Below are positions 1 through 5,864 of a DNA stretch of 8,469 nt, in pieces. Below the pieces are notes generated by a model. The model saw only the letters and a list, made by a program, of their open reading frames with translations, ran no database searches and was not told where the DNA came from. The stretch comes from DATKKX01 sp035542775. Lineage in GTDB: Bacteria; Planctomycetota; Phycisphaerae; UBA1845; UTPLA1. Positions within the stretch are counted from its first letter, which is position 1. The number at the start of each line of letters is the position of its first letter. A program made the position numbers and the translations under genes. Location: the NCBI GenBank assembly GCA_035542775.1, contig DATKKX010000094.1, forward strand, positions 1-8,469. The letters are read 5' to 3'.

Positions 1-1837
1 TAGCCGGTGCCGCACTTTGGGCTGTTCGATTGATTTCGCTGACGGCGTCGCGCAGGACGGAGAGCCCGGCCTGGCCGAGGAGGTCGATCTTGACGAAGCC
101 GAGGTCCTCGATGGCGTCCATGTCGTATTGGGCGGTGAGCATGCCTTTGGGCGAACGCTGGACGGGGACGAGATCGGTGAGCGGCTCGGGCGAGACGACG
201 AGGCCGCAGGGGTGCATGGCCCAGTGACGTGGCAGACCGTCGAGGTGACAGGCGAGCTGGAGGATGGTGGCGTAGGGTTCGTCGAGGGTGGGAGACGCAG
301 TTGGTGTTCCACGTCGGCCACCCTTGACATCGCTTCGCGACGTAAAGGGCGGGTGGGCGGCCGACGCTACATTGGCTTCGCTGCCGTGTGATACAAGGAG
401 TTCCTGGGATTCGGGCGACTGGGCGATGGCGTCGGGGAGGTTCCAGATTCGGGTGTAGGGCAGCAGCTTGGTGACGCGGTGGACTTCGTGGGCGGGCAGG
501 CCGTAGACCTTGCCCAACTCGGCGACGGCGGCGCGGGCGTGAAAGGTGTTGGGCGAGCCGATCATGGCGACGCGGTCGTGGCCCCAACGGTCGTACACCC
601 AGCGGATGACCTGATCGCGCTGGTCCCAGGGCAGGTCGAGATCGATGTCGGCCATTTTGCTGAACTTGGCCCGTTCGGGGTTGATGAAGCGGTCGAAGGG
701 CAGGTCGAAACGGAAGGGGCAGGCATGGCTGACGCCCAGAGCGTAGCAGACCAGCGAATCGGCGGCCGAGCCGCGGGCGAGGAAAGAGATGCCCTCGCGG
801 CGGCAGTATTCGGCGATCTCGTGGAAAACGAGGAAGTACTCGGCGTAGTGGACCTGCTCGATGATGGACAGCTCGCGCTCGAGCCGGGCGAGGGCTTCGT
901 CCAGCGTGGGACGATAGCCGCCGATGCCGCGAAGGGGTGGCTCGTCAACATACCGGCAGCGGCAACCGGCGACGGCGAGGGCGCGCAGATGCTCGATCGC
1001 GGTGCGGCCGTCGGGCGAGGCGAAGTCGGGGAAGCGACTCTGCGTAAGATCGAGCGTGACATTGCACTGCTCGGCGATGACCCGCGTGTTGGCCAGGGCG
1101 GCGGGGCGGCGGGCGAAGAGGCGATGCATCTCTGCGGGCGTCCGCAGGTGCCAGGCGCCGTCGGGCTTGTCGGGGTGCGGCTGGTCGAGCAGGGTGAGCG
1201 TGCCAATCGAGGCAAGGGCCTTAAGGACCAGGGCCTGGTCGCGGCGGGGGCAGCGGGATTCGCAGGTGGCGACGACAGGGATGCCGAGCGAGTCGGCCAG
1301 CTTGGCGCGGCGGCGGGCTGCGACGGCGTCGCTCGGTTGGTGGATGGTCAGCTCGATGTAGAGGCGATTTTGGAAGGCGTCGCGAAGAAGCATGGCGATG
1401 CGTTCGTTTAGCCCCGCCGCGTGCGGCGGAGTTGTGGCGTCGCGCGCGACGCCGTTAAACGATGCAGGCGCAGCGCCCAGCAGGCAGATCAGGCCGGGGG
1501 CGAGGTTGCAGAGGTCGTTGGCGTCCAGCGGCTCTTCGCGGAGGTGCTGGAGGGAGATCAGGCGGCAGAGGTGGCCGTAACCGGACAGGTTACGCGCGAG
1601 GAGCGTGACAGTGATGCCATCGGCCAACGGCAGCTCAGCACCGAAGATCGGCTTAATGCCGGCTTCCTGGCAGGCCTGCTGGAACTGGACGGCGGCGTAG
1701 AGGCCGTTCAAGTCCGTCAGGGCGATGGCGGGCATGCGCTCGGCGGCGGCGAAGTCGGCAAGCTGTCTGGGCGTGGTGAGCGCGGAGCCGAAGGAGTAGG
1801 CGGAGCGGTTATGGAGGGATACGAAGTCGTTAGTCAT
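1..1837 (-). CDS. dnaE2: DnaE2/ImuC-like error-prone DNA polymerase III alpha subunit, N-terminal 612 residues (3' end outside window)
   Basis: The minus-strand frame is open from ATG 1837 to the window edge with no stop; its plus-strand shadows are not genes. C-family DNA polymerases extend primers; the DnaE2/ImuC branch does so on damaged templates. An N-terminal PHP domain starts at FVSLHNRSAYSFG, but its metal ligands look lost: H-N-R replaces the usual H-x-H at residues 9-11, and LTDL replaces LTDH/E. The palm is clear: ARGSAADSLVCYALGV, then KMADIDLDLP with Asp399 and Asp401 matching the E. coli catalytic pair D401/D403, and FVKIDLLGQ with Asp585 matching D555. The spacing between the last two is 184 residues against 152 in E. 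coli; a repeat-derived insertion near residues 490-510 explains much of this. A second insertion lies near 126-145. The RGSAA motif and the segment NTFHARAAVAELGKVYGLP favour DnaE2 over replicative DnaE. An in-frame ATG at 1858 adds seven codons made of repeat; neither start has a good ribosome site. Class is confident, DnaE2 subtype moderately so. Confidence 0.9.
   Translation of the reverse strand, partial: MTNDFVSLHNRSAYSFGSALTTPRQLADFAAAERMPAIALTDLNGLYAAVQFQQACQEAGIKPIFGAELPLADGITVTLLARNLSGYGHLCRLISLQHLREEPLDANDLCNLAPGLICLLGAAPASFNGVARDATTPPHAAGLNERIAMLLRDAFQNRLYIELTIHQPSDAVAARRRAKLADSLGIPVVATCESRCPRRDQALVLKALASIGTLTLLDQPHPDKPDGAWHLRTPAEMHRLFARRPAALANTRVIAEQCNVTLDLTQSRFPDFASPDGRTAIEHLRALAVAGCRCRYVDEPPLRGIGGYRPTLDEALARLERELSIIEQVHYAEYFLVFHEIAEYCRREGISFLARGSAADSLVCYALGVSHACPFRFDLPFDRFINPERAKFSKMADIDLDLPWDQRDQVIRWVYDRWGHDRVAMIGSPNTFHARAAVAELGKVYGLPAHEVHRVTKLLPYTRIWNLPDAIAQSPESQELLVSHGSEANVASAAHPPFTSRSDVKGGRRGTPTASPTLDEPYATILQLACHLDGLPRHWAMHPCGLVVSPEPLTDLVPVQRSPKGMLTAQYDMDAIEDLGFVKIDLLGQAGLSVLRDAVSEINRTAQSAAPA
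312..370 (-). repeat. GTAG-headed hairpin repeat lying in frame inside dnaE2
   Basis: On the minus strand it begins GTAG (370-367), then CGTCGGCC (366-359), which pairs with GGCCGACG (319-312). Inside lies a second stem, CCCTTTACGTCGC around a GAA loop with GCGATGTCAAGGG, with one mismatch and one wobble. It keeps the polymerase frame open and encodes about 20 residues (VASAAHPPFTSRSDVKGGRR) between the catalytic Asp pair and the third Asp. Head and outer stem resemble the GTAG elements at 3033-3115, which read CGTGGGCC...GGCCCACG. Confidence 0.6.
1406..1465. repeat. GTTTAGC-family palindromic repeat, copy A, in frame inside dnaE2
   Basis: The plus strand reads GTTTAGC, then a perfect 7-bp stem CCGCCGC-GT-GCGGCGG, then an 18-bp perfect palindrome at 1436-1453 (GGCGTCGCG/CGCGACGCC), and ends GTTAAACGATGC. 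The ends and the first hairpin match the copy at 6679-6734. In one stem base pair a G-C here is A-T there, so pairing is kept by a double change. Translated within dnaE2 it gives SFNGVARDATTPPHAAGLN, residues about 126-145, in the linker between the PHP and palm parts. Confidence 0.75.
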
Positions 1838-1858
1838 TAGTTTTTGGTTATTAGTCAT
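1831..1858. repeat. TTAGTCA heptad repeat at the dnaE2 start
   Basis: TTAGTCATTAGT is followed by TTATTAGTCAT, so the two candidate dnaE2 start codons (1837 and 1858) each lie in a copy of ATGACTAA, 21 nt apart and in the same frame. The 7-nt period resembles the other gene-end repeats in the window. The upstream start probably only adds repeat-encoded residues. Confidence 0.45.
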
Positions 1859-2207
1859 CTGCAACCATCGCCGCGTGGTGGCGACAGCCGCCGCAGATGC
1901 AATCCGCTGCAAACGCCCGCAAAGTCTGAAGTGCGTCTGACAAACTTCGCGTCGCAAGCCGGCCGAGGACGCGGCGCCGGCTGTTGGCGGTGAGCACCTA
2001 TCAGTGGTTGGCGATCCGCAATTGCCGGTTGCACCTCGCCAGATATTTTTTTCTTCCGCACATTAGCGCGACTTAGAGCGTTTTAGTGCAGACGGCTTCG
2101 TTCGGGACGGGCCGTTGGGGATTCAGAGCCCTCAGCCATCAGCGATCGGCAATTCCGAGTGCGGCGGCCTGGCGGCGTGGCCGGGGTCCTTTAGTTTGGC
2201 TTATGTA
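1859..2207 (-). other. Long untranslated leader upstream of dnaE2; no convincing gene
   Basis: About 350 bases between the presumed dnaE2 promoter and the start codon. No recognisable gene is seen; a 68-codon GTG-started frame (2061-1855) looks compositional. It holds two degenerate copies of a motif of the type AATTGC-GATCGC followed by TCAG-type heptads (plus strand 1996-2025 and 2121-2150) and an A-rich stretch on the minus strand (about 2045-2057). A riboswitch or attenuator was looked for and none could be identified. Confidence 0.4.
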
Positions 2208-2236
2208 AGTATACCGAACAAAATGCGAAAAGTCAA
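2208..2236 (-). promoter_or_regulatory. Probable sigma-70-type promoter for dnaE2
   Basis: On the minus strand TTGACT (2236-2231), a 17-nt spacer and TATACT (2213-2208): five of six consensus bases in each box with ideal spacing, in an AT-richer patch. It lies just after the stop of the 2259-2813 gene and points at dnaE2, predicting an mRNA start near 2200 and a leader of roughly 360 nt. It would give dnaE2 transcription independent of the upstream umuD-dinB part. Whether a LexA-type operator overlaps it cannot be judged here. Confidence 0.6.
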
Positions 2237-2246
2237 GCGAAACGGC

Positions 2247-2279
2247 AGCTATCAGTGGTCAGCGGTCAGTTTTCAGCTT
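2247..2279. repeat. TCAGNNN heptad repeat forming the 3' end of the ribbon gene at 2259-2813
   Basis: After AGCTA the plus strand runs TCAGTGG TCAGCGG TCAGTTT TCAGC, a strict 7-nt period. It closely resembles the terminal repeat at 5839-5864 in the same orientation. On the minus strand it supplies the last codons and stop of the ribbon gene (KLKTDR-stop), just as the other copy supplies KLNADR-stop to the four-helix-bundle gene. Confidence 0.65.
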
Positions 2280-2813
2280 GGTCTCGGCCTGGGGGACTGC
2301 GTTTCCGCATTCGGGGCAGATTCCGCTGACGTTGCCGATAAGATTATAACCGCAAGCCGCACAGTGACCGGGAGCCACGCGACGATTGTTCCGCCACAGG
2401 TACAGCGACGGGAGTTCTATCACCGGGAGCAGCATCCACAACGGCAAAGAGATGTCAGTCTGTCGATAACAGGGGCCACTAAACTCGACGAAGTCCTCTC
2501 GCTGCAAGACATGCGGCCAGGTAAAGCCCAGCAGATCTCGCCACGACGTGCTGTTGATGATTCGTCTGGTCCTCCAGAGAGGAGGCGGGTTGAACGTCTT
2601 CCAAGAGGTTTCGTATTCCGGGTAGTTGTACACCGTATGAGTTGCAGCAACGCGACCGTGGTAGATGCACACGGCGTTCCTCATGTTCTGATCGGTGCCG
2701 GACCATTCAAAGATCCACCGTGTGCTGGCGGCCCACACTCCGACAACCAGCATCACCGAGCACAGGACCGCAGTCTTGACAACTCCCCTCGCTTTGTCTC
2801 GCCATGATCTCAT
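2259..2813 (-). CDS. Membrane-anchored hypothetical protein with C-terminal double-CxxC ribbon (ribbon protein 1, 184 aa)
   Basis: Function unknown. An N-terminal membrane segment (about residues 12-30, VKTAVLCSVMLVVGVWAA) is followed by a polar stretch of about 90 residues rich in Trp and Tyr. A second hydrophobic segment (122-140, LPLWMLLPVIELPSLYLW) leads into basic RNNRR, then the ribbon CAACGYNLIGNVSGICPECG with Cys151, 154, 166 and 169, able to bind one zinc. The N-segment, polar part, PLW segment, RR and CGYxLTGN-SG-CPECG order is a recurrent planctomycete architecture. Two hydrophobic segments suggest the polar part lies outside the membrane and the ribbon in the cytoplasm; this is inference. 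The last residues are encoded by heptad repeat. It shares the ribbon with the genes at 3129-3728 and 3782-4564, with little similarity elsewhere except the PLW segment. No clear ribosome site precedes the ATG. Confidence 0.8.
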   Translation of the reverse strand: MRSWRDKARGVVKTAVLCSVMLVVGVWAASTRWIFEWSGTDQNMRNAVCIYHGRVAATHTVYNYPEYETSWKTFNPPPLWRTRRIINSTSWRDLLGFTWPHVLQREDFVEFSGPCYRQTDISLPLWMLLPVIELPSLYLWRNNRRVAPGHCAACGYNLIGNVSGICPECGNAVPQAETKLKTDR

Positions 2814-2959
2814 GTCAAGTATTACGGCGGATCAGCCATTGGCGTTCGTTGCAGCCGCCCGGATCGATCTATCGGAACCTTGTGCACGGCGGCTCTTCAG
2901 GGCACGGCAGCGTTGGCTGCGAGGGAACCATGCCGGAGGGGTCTCGTTGTGGAGCTCCA

Positions 2960-3013
2960 TCAGCTTCCCGCTTTCAGCTTGGGCTCGGCCTGTGGAATGG
3001 CTTTTCCACATTC
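2960..3013 (-). pseudogene. Relic of a fourth ribbon-gene C-terminus
   Basis: The minus strand reads ECGKAIPQAEPKLKAGS-stop, matching the tail of ribbon protein 1 (ECGNAVPQAETKLKTDR-stop). Similarity stops at the Glu codon of CPECG: the DNA upstream of it is the GTAGCC/BIME repeat (3021-3115) rather than ribbon sequence. No start codon or body remains. It is best read as the 3' stub of a duplicated ribbon gene destroyed by deletion or by arrival of the repeat. Confidence 0.75.
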
Positions 3014-3020
3014 AGCAGCC

Positions 3021-3115
3021 GTAGCCGTAGCCGTAGCGTGGGCCATCTGGCCCACGGACCTGAACGCTCCCGCCTCGGTGCGAGTTCAACCGATGGGCGA
3101 AACCGCCCATCCTAC
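3021..3115. repeat. BIME-like pair of GTAG hairpins with a GTAGCC triplication
   Basis: Starts with GTAGCC GTAGCC GTAG (3021-3036). Hairpin 1 is CGTGGGCC-atct-GGCCCACG (3037-3056), hairpin 2 is GATGGGCG-aaac-CGCCCATC (3092-3111), followed by CTAC (3112-3115). Both stems are perfect 8-bp with 4-nt loops, and GTAG heads lie at both outer ends pointing inward. GTAG next to a short hairpin is the classical REP signature, and two inverted REPs make a BIME. It fills the gap between ribbon gene 2 and the ribbon-gene relic. Confidence 0.8.
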
Positions 3116-3128
3116 GGTCTGAGCCGCG

Positions 3129-3728
3129 TCAGGCCTCGGCTGTGGGCCTGGGGGCGCTTGGGGGCACCGGTTTCCCACATTCGGGGCAGATTCCGCTGAC
3201 GTTGTCGGTGAGGTTGTAGCCGCAGGTGGTGCAGTGAGTCCTGGGGTCGGGTGTTCTTCGTGCGATGAGTCGTGAGACGAACACTGCCGGCATTACGAGC
3301 AAAGCGATTGTGATGAACCGTGGTACCAAGAACAAAAACAAGGGCGATGCTGTGCTCCGATAGACCACGTCGCAAGCGAAGCTGAGACCAAGGCTACATG
3401 CTATGGCGCTTTTGACGGGCCATCGATGAACCCAACGGCCGATCGCAAGGCCGATCACGAGAGCGACTACCCAATCGGGCACATGAAGCGACCAAAGGCG
3501 CGCGACCGCTGCGAGGTAAGACGAGCCCCCCAATGCCAGTATTCGCTGGGCAATCGTCTTGCCAAGTCCCAGACTGAACCAGGGGATGAATAGATACGGC
3601 ACCACGAACAGGTTCGCCACGGATCCGACGAGCAGCCAGAGCACGAGTCGAGCAGCGGGACTCTTGTGCCAGGGCTGTCGGCGCAGTGTCGAACCTGGCA
3701 GAGAGCTGGATGGAGATGCCTTGTTCAT
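3129..3728 (-). CDS. Multi-pass membrane hypothetical protein with C-terminal double-CxxC ribbon (ribbon protein 2, 199 aa)
   Basis: Function unknown. After a polar N-terminus come about four to five hydrophobic segments: near residues 27-50 (ARLVLWLLVGSVANLFVVPY), 62-79, 85-102 (VPDWVVALVIGLAIGRWV), 106-123 and 130-157 (LFLFLVPRFITIALLVMPAV). The ribbon is CTTCGYNLTDNVSGICPECG with Cys166, 169, 181 and 184, then a short Pro-rich tail. The membrane part differs from the single-loop layout of the two neighbours, so the ribbon has been joined to an unrelated body, or the body has diverged beyond recognition. It lies 53 nt downstream of ribbon gene 3. The ATG at 3728 has no purine-rich site before it. 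A possible role is membrane anchoring of a zinc-dependent interaction, but nothing in the sequence decides this. Confidence 0.75.
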   Translation of the reverse strand: MNKASPSSSLPGSTLRRQPWHKSPAARLVLWLLVGSVANLFVVPYLFIPWFSLGLGKTIAQRILALGGSSYLAAVARLWSLHVPDWVVALVIGLAIGRWVHRWPVKSAIACSLGLSFACDVVYRSTASPLFLFLVPRFITIALLVMPAVFVSRLIARRTPDPRTHCTTCGYNLTDNVSGICPECGKPVPPSAPRPTAEA

Positions 3729-3781
3729 AGGCGGGCATATTGCACGCCTCTATCCTAACGGCAGCGAAGTCGGAGGTAGGG

Positions 3782-4564
3782 TCAGCCGTCGGGCGTGGGC
3801 TTGGGCTTGTTTGGGGGGATAGGCTTTGCACATTCGGGGCAGATTCCGCTGAGGTTGCCGGTGAGGTTGTAGCCGCAGGTGGGGCAAAATTCTTGCGATT
3901 GACGCCGATGGCTCCTCTGCCAAAGGACGATGCTCCACGCGACGATTGGCGCCACTAGTGGCCACAAAGGTATGTCGAGAAAACGGAGGGTAGCCGTTTT
4001 GTAGAAGTGCGGCAGGGTGCGTCTCTTGAGATCGTCGGGAATCTGCCAGACGTAGTGGTAGTCAAAGACGTCTCCAACCCACCAGTTTACTCTCGGACCG
4101 CGTGTGTAGTCTTCGAACCAGGGGAGGCAGCCTCGCGCGGTGGGGCCTGTGGGGATGGGACCCCATTGCAGGGAAACAACTCCCTCGTCCAGCTTGGCGA
4201 AGTAGCTGGCACCGTTGGTGTACGAAACCACAGTGAAGAAGCTGCCGGTCCACAACCCGAAGACTGCGATGCCCACCCACTTCCAAACACTGAAGACGCG
4301 GTGTCGCTTTACCGGTGAGTCGGGGCGGAGCAACGCGAGCAATAGCGCGACCGGTATCAGGACAACGCCCAGGTAGACCATGAGGGAGCGGACGTACGCC
4401 GCAACGAAACAGATTTCGTCGAGGACATCTCGCCCGTCGTGGTTGATGCCGAGTAGTCCAGGATATAGACGCCGTACGCCGATTGGGATTATCGACAGTA
4501 AGATCGCTGCTGCCGTCCAGAGCAGGATACGTCGAAGTGGAGGTTGCTTCGCCATTGGAGGCAT
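3782..4564 (-). CDS. Membrane-anchored hypothetical protein with C-terminal double-CxxC ribbon (ribbon protein 3, 260 aa)
   Basis: Function unknown. Membrane segments are visible near residues 12-30 (ILLWTAAAILLSIIPIGV), 52-79 (FVAAYVRSLMVYLGVVLIPVALLLALL), 95-115, and 200-215 (LWPLVAPIVAWSIVLW). A polar, Trp/Tyr-rich segment lies between the last two. The ribbon is CPTCGYNLTGNLSGICPECA with Cys227, 230, 242 and 245, and Ala where the neighbours have Gly. The IPLW-P-LW-RR lead-in matches ribbon protein 1. The frame stays open far upstream, antisense-free but in another frame of dinB, up to 5293; that part is a shadow, so the start is ATG 4564 or ATG 4555 (MAKQ). It follows dinB by 95 nt of repeat-like DNA and may be cotranscribed with it. 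Confidence 0.8.
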   Translation of the reverse strand: MPPMAKQPPLRRILLWTAAAILLSIIPIGVRRLYPGLLGINHDGRDVLDEICFVAAYVRSLMVYLGVVLIPVALLLALLRPDSPVKRHRVFSVWKWVGIAVFGLWTGSFFTVVSYTNGASYFAKLDEGVVSLQWGPIPTGPTARGCLPWFEDYTRGPRVNWWVGDVFDYHYVWQIPDDLKRRTLPHFYKTATLRFLDIPLWPLVAPIVAWSIVLWQRSHRRQSQEFCPTCGYNLTGNLSGICPECAKPIPPNKPKPTPDG

Positions 4565-4659
4565 TATTGTAGGTTCATCATCGCACGCGTGCGAAACCTT
4601 CGCTGGCGCTTCGGGCTGGCATTGCTCCGCGTGACGGCTCGTGCCGCGTTCGGCCGGCG
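4565..4659. repeat. Repeat-like spacer between dinB and ribbon gene 3
   Basis: Contains a perfect 14-bp palindrome TCGCACGCGTGCGA (4581-4594), a segment reading AGCCCGAAGCGCCAGCGAAGG on the minus strand split by its own partial symmetry, and a small hairpin CGGC-ACGA-GCCG in either orientation around 4635-4646. The middle segment resembles interspersed repeats I recall from planctomycete genomes; that recollection is unverified. No gene is seen. Confidence 0.4.
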
Positions 4660-5835
4660 CTACGCGCTGGCGGTTTCCAGTTTCCAGTTGTGGGATCGCA
4701 TCATGGCCTGCGGGCCGAATTTGTGGCGGATCTCCTCGCACATCACGGCTAGCTTGCGCTGGCGTTCTTTTACGCCGAATAAATCCAATTGGCTGAAGCC
4801 GGTGTACACGTTTGAGAGCTTCACATGCACCATGCGCAATCGCACGCGGCGGTCCCAGAGGCGGTGCAACAGGCGCGAGAGGATCGGGTAGGCGTAGTCC
4901 TCCACGTCGGTCGGTTCGGGCAGGCTCATCTGGCCCTGGTGCTCGTCCATGTCGGTGTAACGAATCTTCACGGAGATCGTGCGGATCTGCTTGCCGTCGG
5001 CGCGGACCTGCTCGAAGGCCTCGTCGGCGAGACGGCGGAGCGTGGCCTCGATAAAGGCGGCGTCCGTCGTGTCGGTGGCGAAAGTCTCCTGGTGCCCGTA
5101 CGACTGGGCGTCGGGCTTGGTGGTTTCGACGGGGCGGTCGTCGATGTTGCGGGCGAAGTCGCGAAGCTGCGGGGCGCCGGAGCCGACCAGCTCGGTCAGC
5201 CAGTCCAGCGGCATCTGGGCGACCTGCCCGACACGGGTGAGGCCGGCGGATTGCAGCAGGCTGGAGGCGGCCGGGCCGATGCCGGGCAGCCACTTGACGG
5301 GCAGAGGATGGAGGAAGGCCAGCTCGCGATCGTCGCTCGGCGGGATGATGGTCAGGCCGTTGGGCTTGTAGAGCTTGCTGGCGATCTGGCTGAGGAGCTT
5401 GTTGCGGGCCAGGCCCTGGGAGATGGTGACCTTCAGCCAGTCCCTCACGTCGTGGCGGAGCTTTTCGGCGATGGTATCAGGCTCGCGGCGAAGGCAGGCG
5501 CGGGAGCCGGTCAGATCGAGGTAGCCTTCGTCCACGCCTTGCTTCTCGATGATGGGGGTGAACTCCTCGGCGAGGCCGAAGATGTTGGCGGAGAACTGCT
5601 CGTACAGCTCGAATCGCGGCGGGACGACGATCAGCTTGGGGCAGAGGCGGCGGGCGCGGGCCATGGGCATGGGGGTGTAGATGCCGTACTGGCGGGCCTC
5701 GTAGCTGGCCGAGGCGACGATGCCGCGATGCATCCCGCCGACGGCGATGGGCCGGTTGCGAAGGCGCGGATCGGCGGCCTGTTCGACGGAGGCGAAGAAG
5801 GCGTCGGCGTCGAGATGTAAGACGATGCGAGGCAT
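4660..5835 (-). CDS. dinB: Y-family translesion DNA polymerase (DinB/Pol IV type), 391 aa
   Basis: Copies damaged DNA with low fidelity. The palm motif HLDADAFFASVEQ gives catalytic Asp9 and steric-gate Phe14 (E. coli Pol IV D8 and F13); GVDEGYLDLTG gives Asp102 and Glu103, so all metal ligands are present, unlike ImuB proteins, which lack them. A helix-hairpin-helix follows at LPGIGPAASSLL, then the little-finger domain. QLDLFG (349-354) fits the beta-clamp binding motif QLxLF. Family proteins are usually about 350-420 aa. ATG 5835 begins the conserved MPRIVLHLD; ATG 5859 would add MLIAESYT encoded by the neighbouring terminal repeat and is rejected. The start lies 10 nt after the four-helix-bundle stop, suggesting one transcript. 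The last residues (KLETASA) come from TTTCCAG heptads, and the stop TAG falls in GCGTAGCGCC at the edge of repeat-like DNA. Confidence 0.95.
   Translation of the reverse strand: MPRIVLHLDADAFFASVEQAADPRLRNRPIAVGGMHRGIVASASYEARQYGIYTPMPMARARRLCPKLIVVPPRFELYEQFSANIFGLAEEFTPIIEKQGVDEGYLDLTGSRACLRREPDTIAEKLRHDVRDWLKVTISQGLARNKLLSQIASKLYKPNGLTIIPPSDDRELAFLHPLPVKWLPGIGPAASSLLQSAGLTRVGQVAQMPLDWLTELVGSGAPQLRDFARNIDDRPVETTKPDAQSYGHQETFATDTTDAAFIEATLRRLADEAFEQVRADGKQIRTISVKIRYTDMDEHQGQMSLPEPTDVEDYAYPILSRLLHRLWDRRVRLRMVHVKLSNVYTGFSQLDLFGVKERQRKLAVMCEEIRHKFGPQAMMRSHNWKLETASA
4674..4689. repeat. TTTCCAG heptad repeat at the 3' end of dinB
   Basis: TTTCCAG TTTCCAG TT on the plus strand, a 7-nt period. On the minus strand it encodes the end of DinB (NWKLET). 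Short, so chance is possible, but the period matches the other gene-end repeats here. Confidence 0.35.
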
Positions 5836-5838
5836 CGT

Positions 5839-5864
5839 GTAGCTCTCAGCGATCAGCATTCAGC
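5839..5864 (+). repeat. Left terminal inverted repeat of the four-helix-bundle cassette
   Basis: GTAGCTC followed by heptads TCAGCGA TCAGCAT TCAGC. It pairs with the right end at 6231-6256 (23 of 26). It encodes the C-terminus and stop of the four-helix-bundle protein (NADR-stop) on the minus strand, and it resembles the heptad repeat at 2247-2279. Confidence 0.75.

Noticed and set aside
479..1411. Long plus-strand frame opposite dnaE2 (310 codons), with a similar one at 1421-1840
   Set aside because: Antisense shadow of dnaE2 in codon register; polymerase motifs are on the minus strand.
1855..2061. 68-codon GTG-started frame in the dnaE2 leader whose stop overlaps the alternative ATG at 1858 (ATGA)
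   Set aside because: No ribosome site, no recognisable protein features and Arg/Pro-rich composition; the overlap alone is weak evidence for a coupled leader peptide.
2115..2807. 230-codon plus-strand frame opposite ribbon gene 1
   Set aside because: No domain, starts in repeat DNA; the minus-strand frame has membrane segments and the CxxC ribbon.
3782..5293. A 503-codon minus-strand frame continuing upstream of ribbon gene 3
   Set aside because: Beyond 4564 it overlaps dinB in another frame and reads as Arg/Pro/Ala-rich low-information sequence; the recognisable protein begins at ATG 4564.
4825..5820. Long plus-strand frame opposite dinB (331 codons)
   Set aside because: It mirrors the dinB codons in a high-GC gene; DinB motifs lie on the minus strand.
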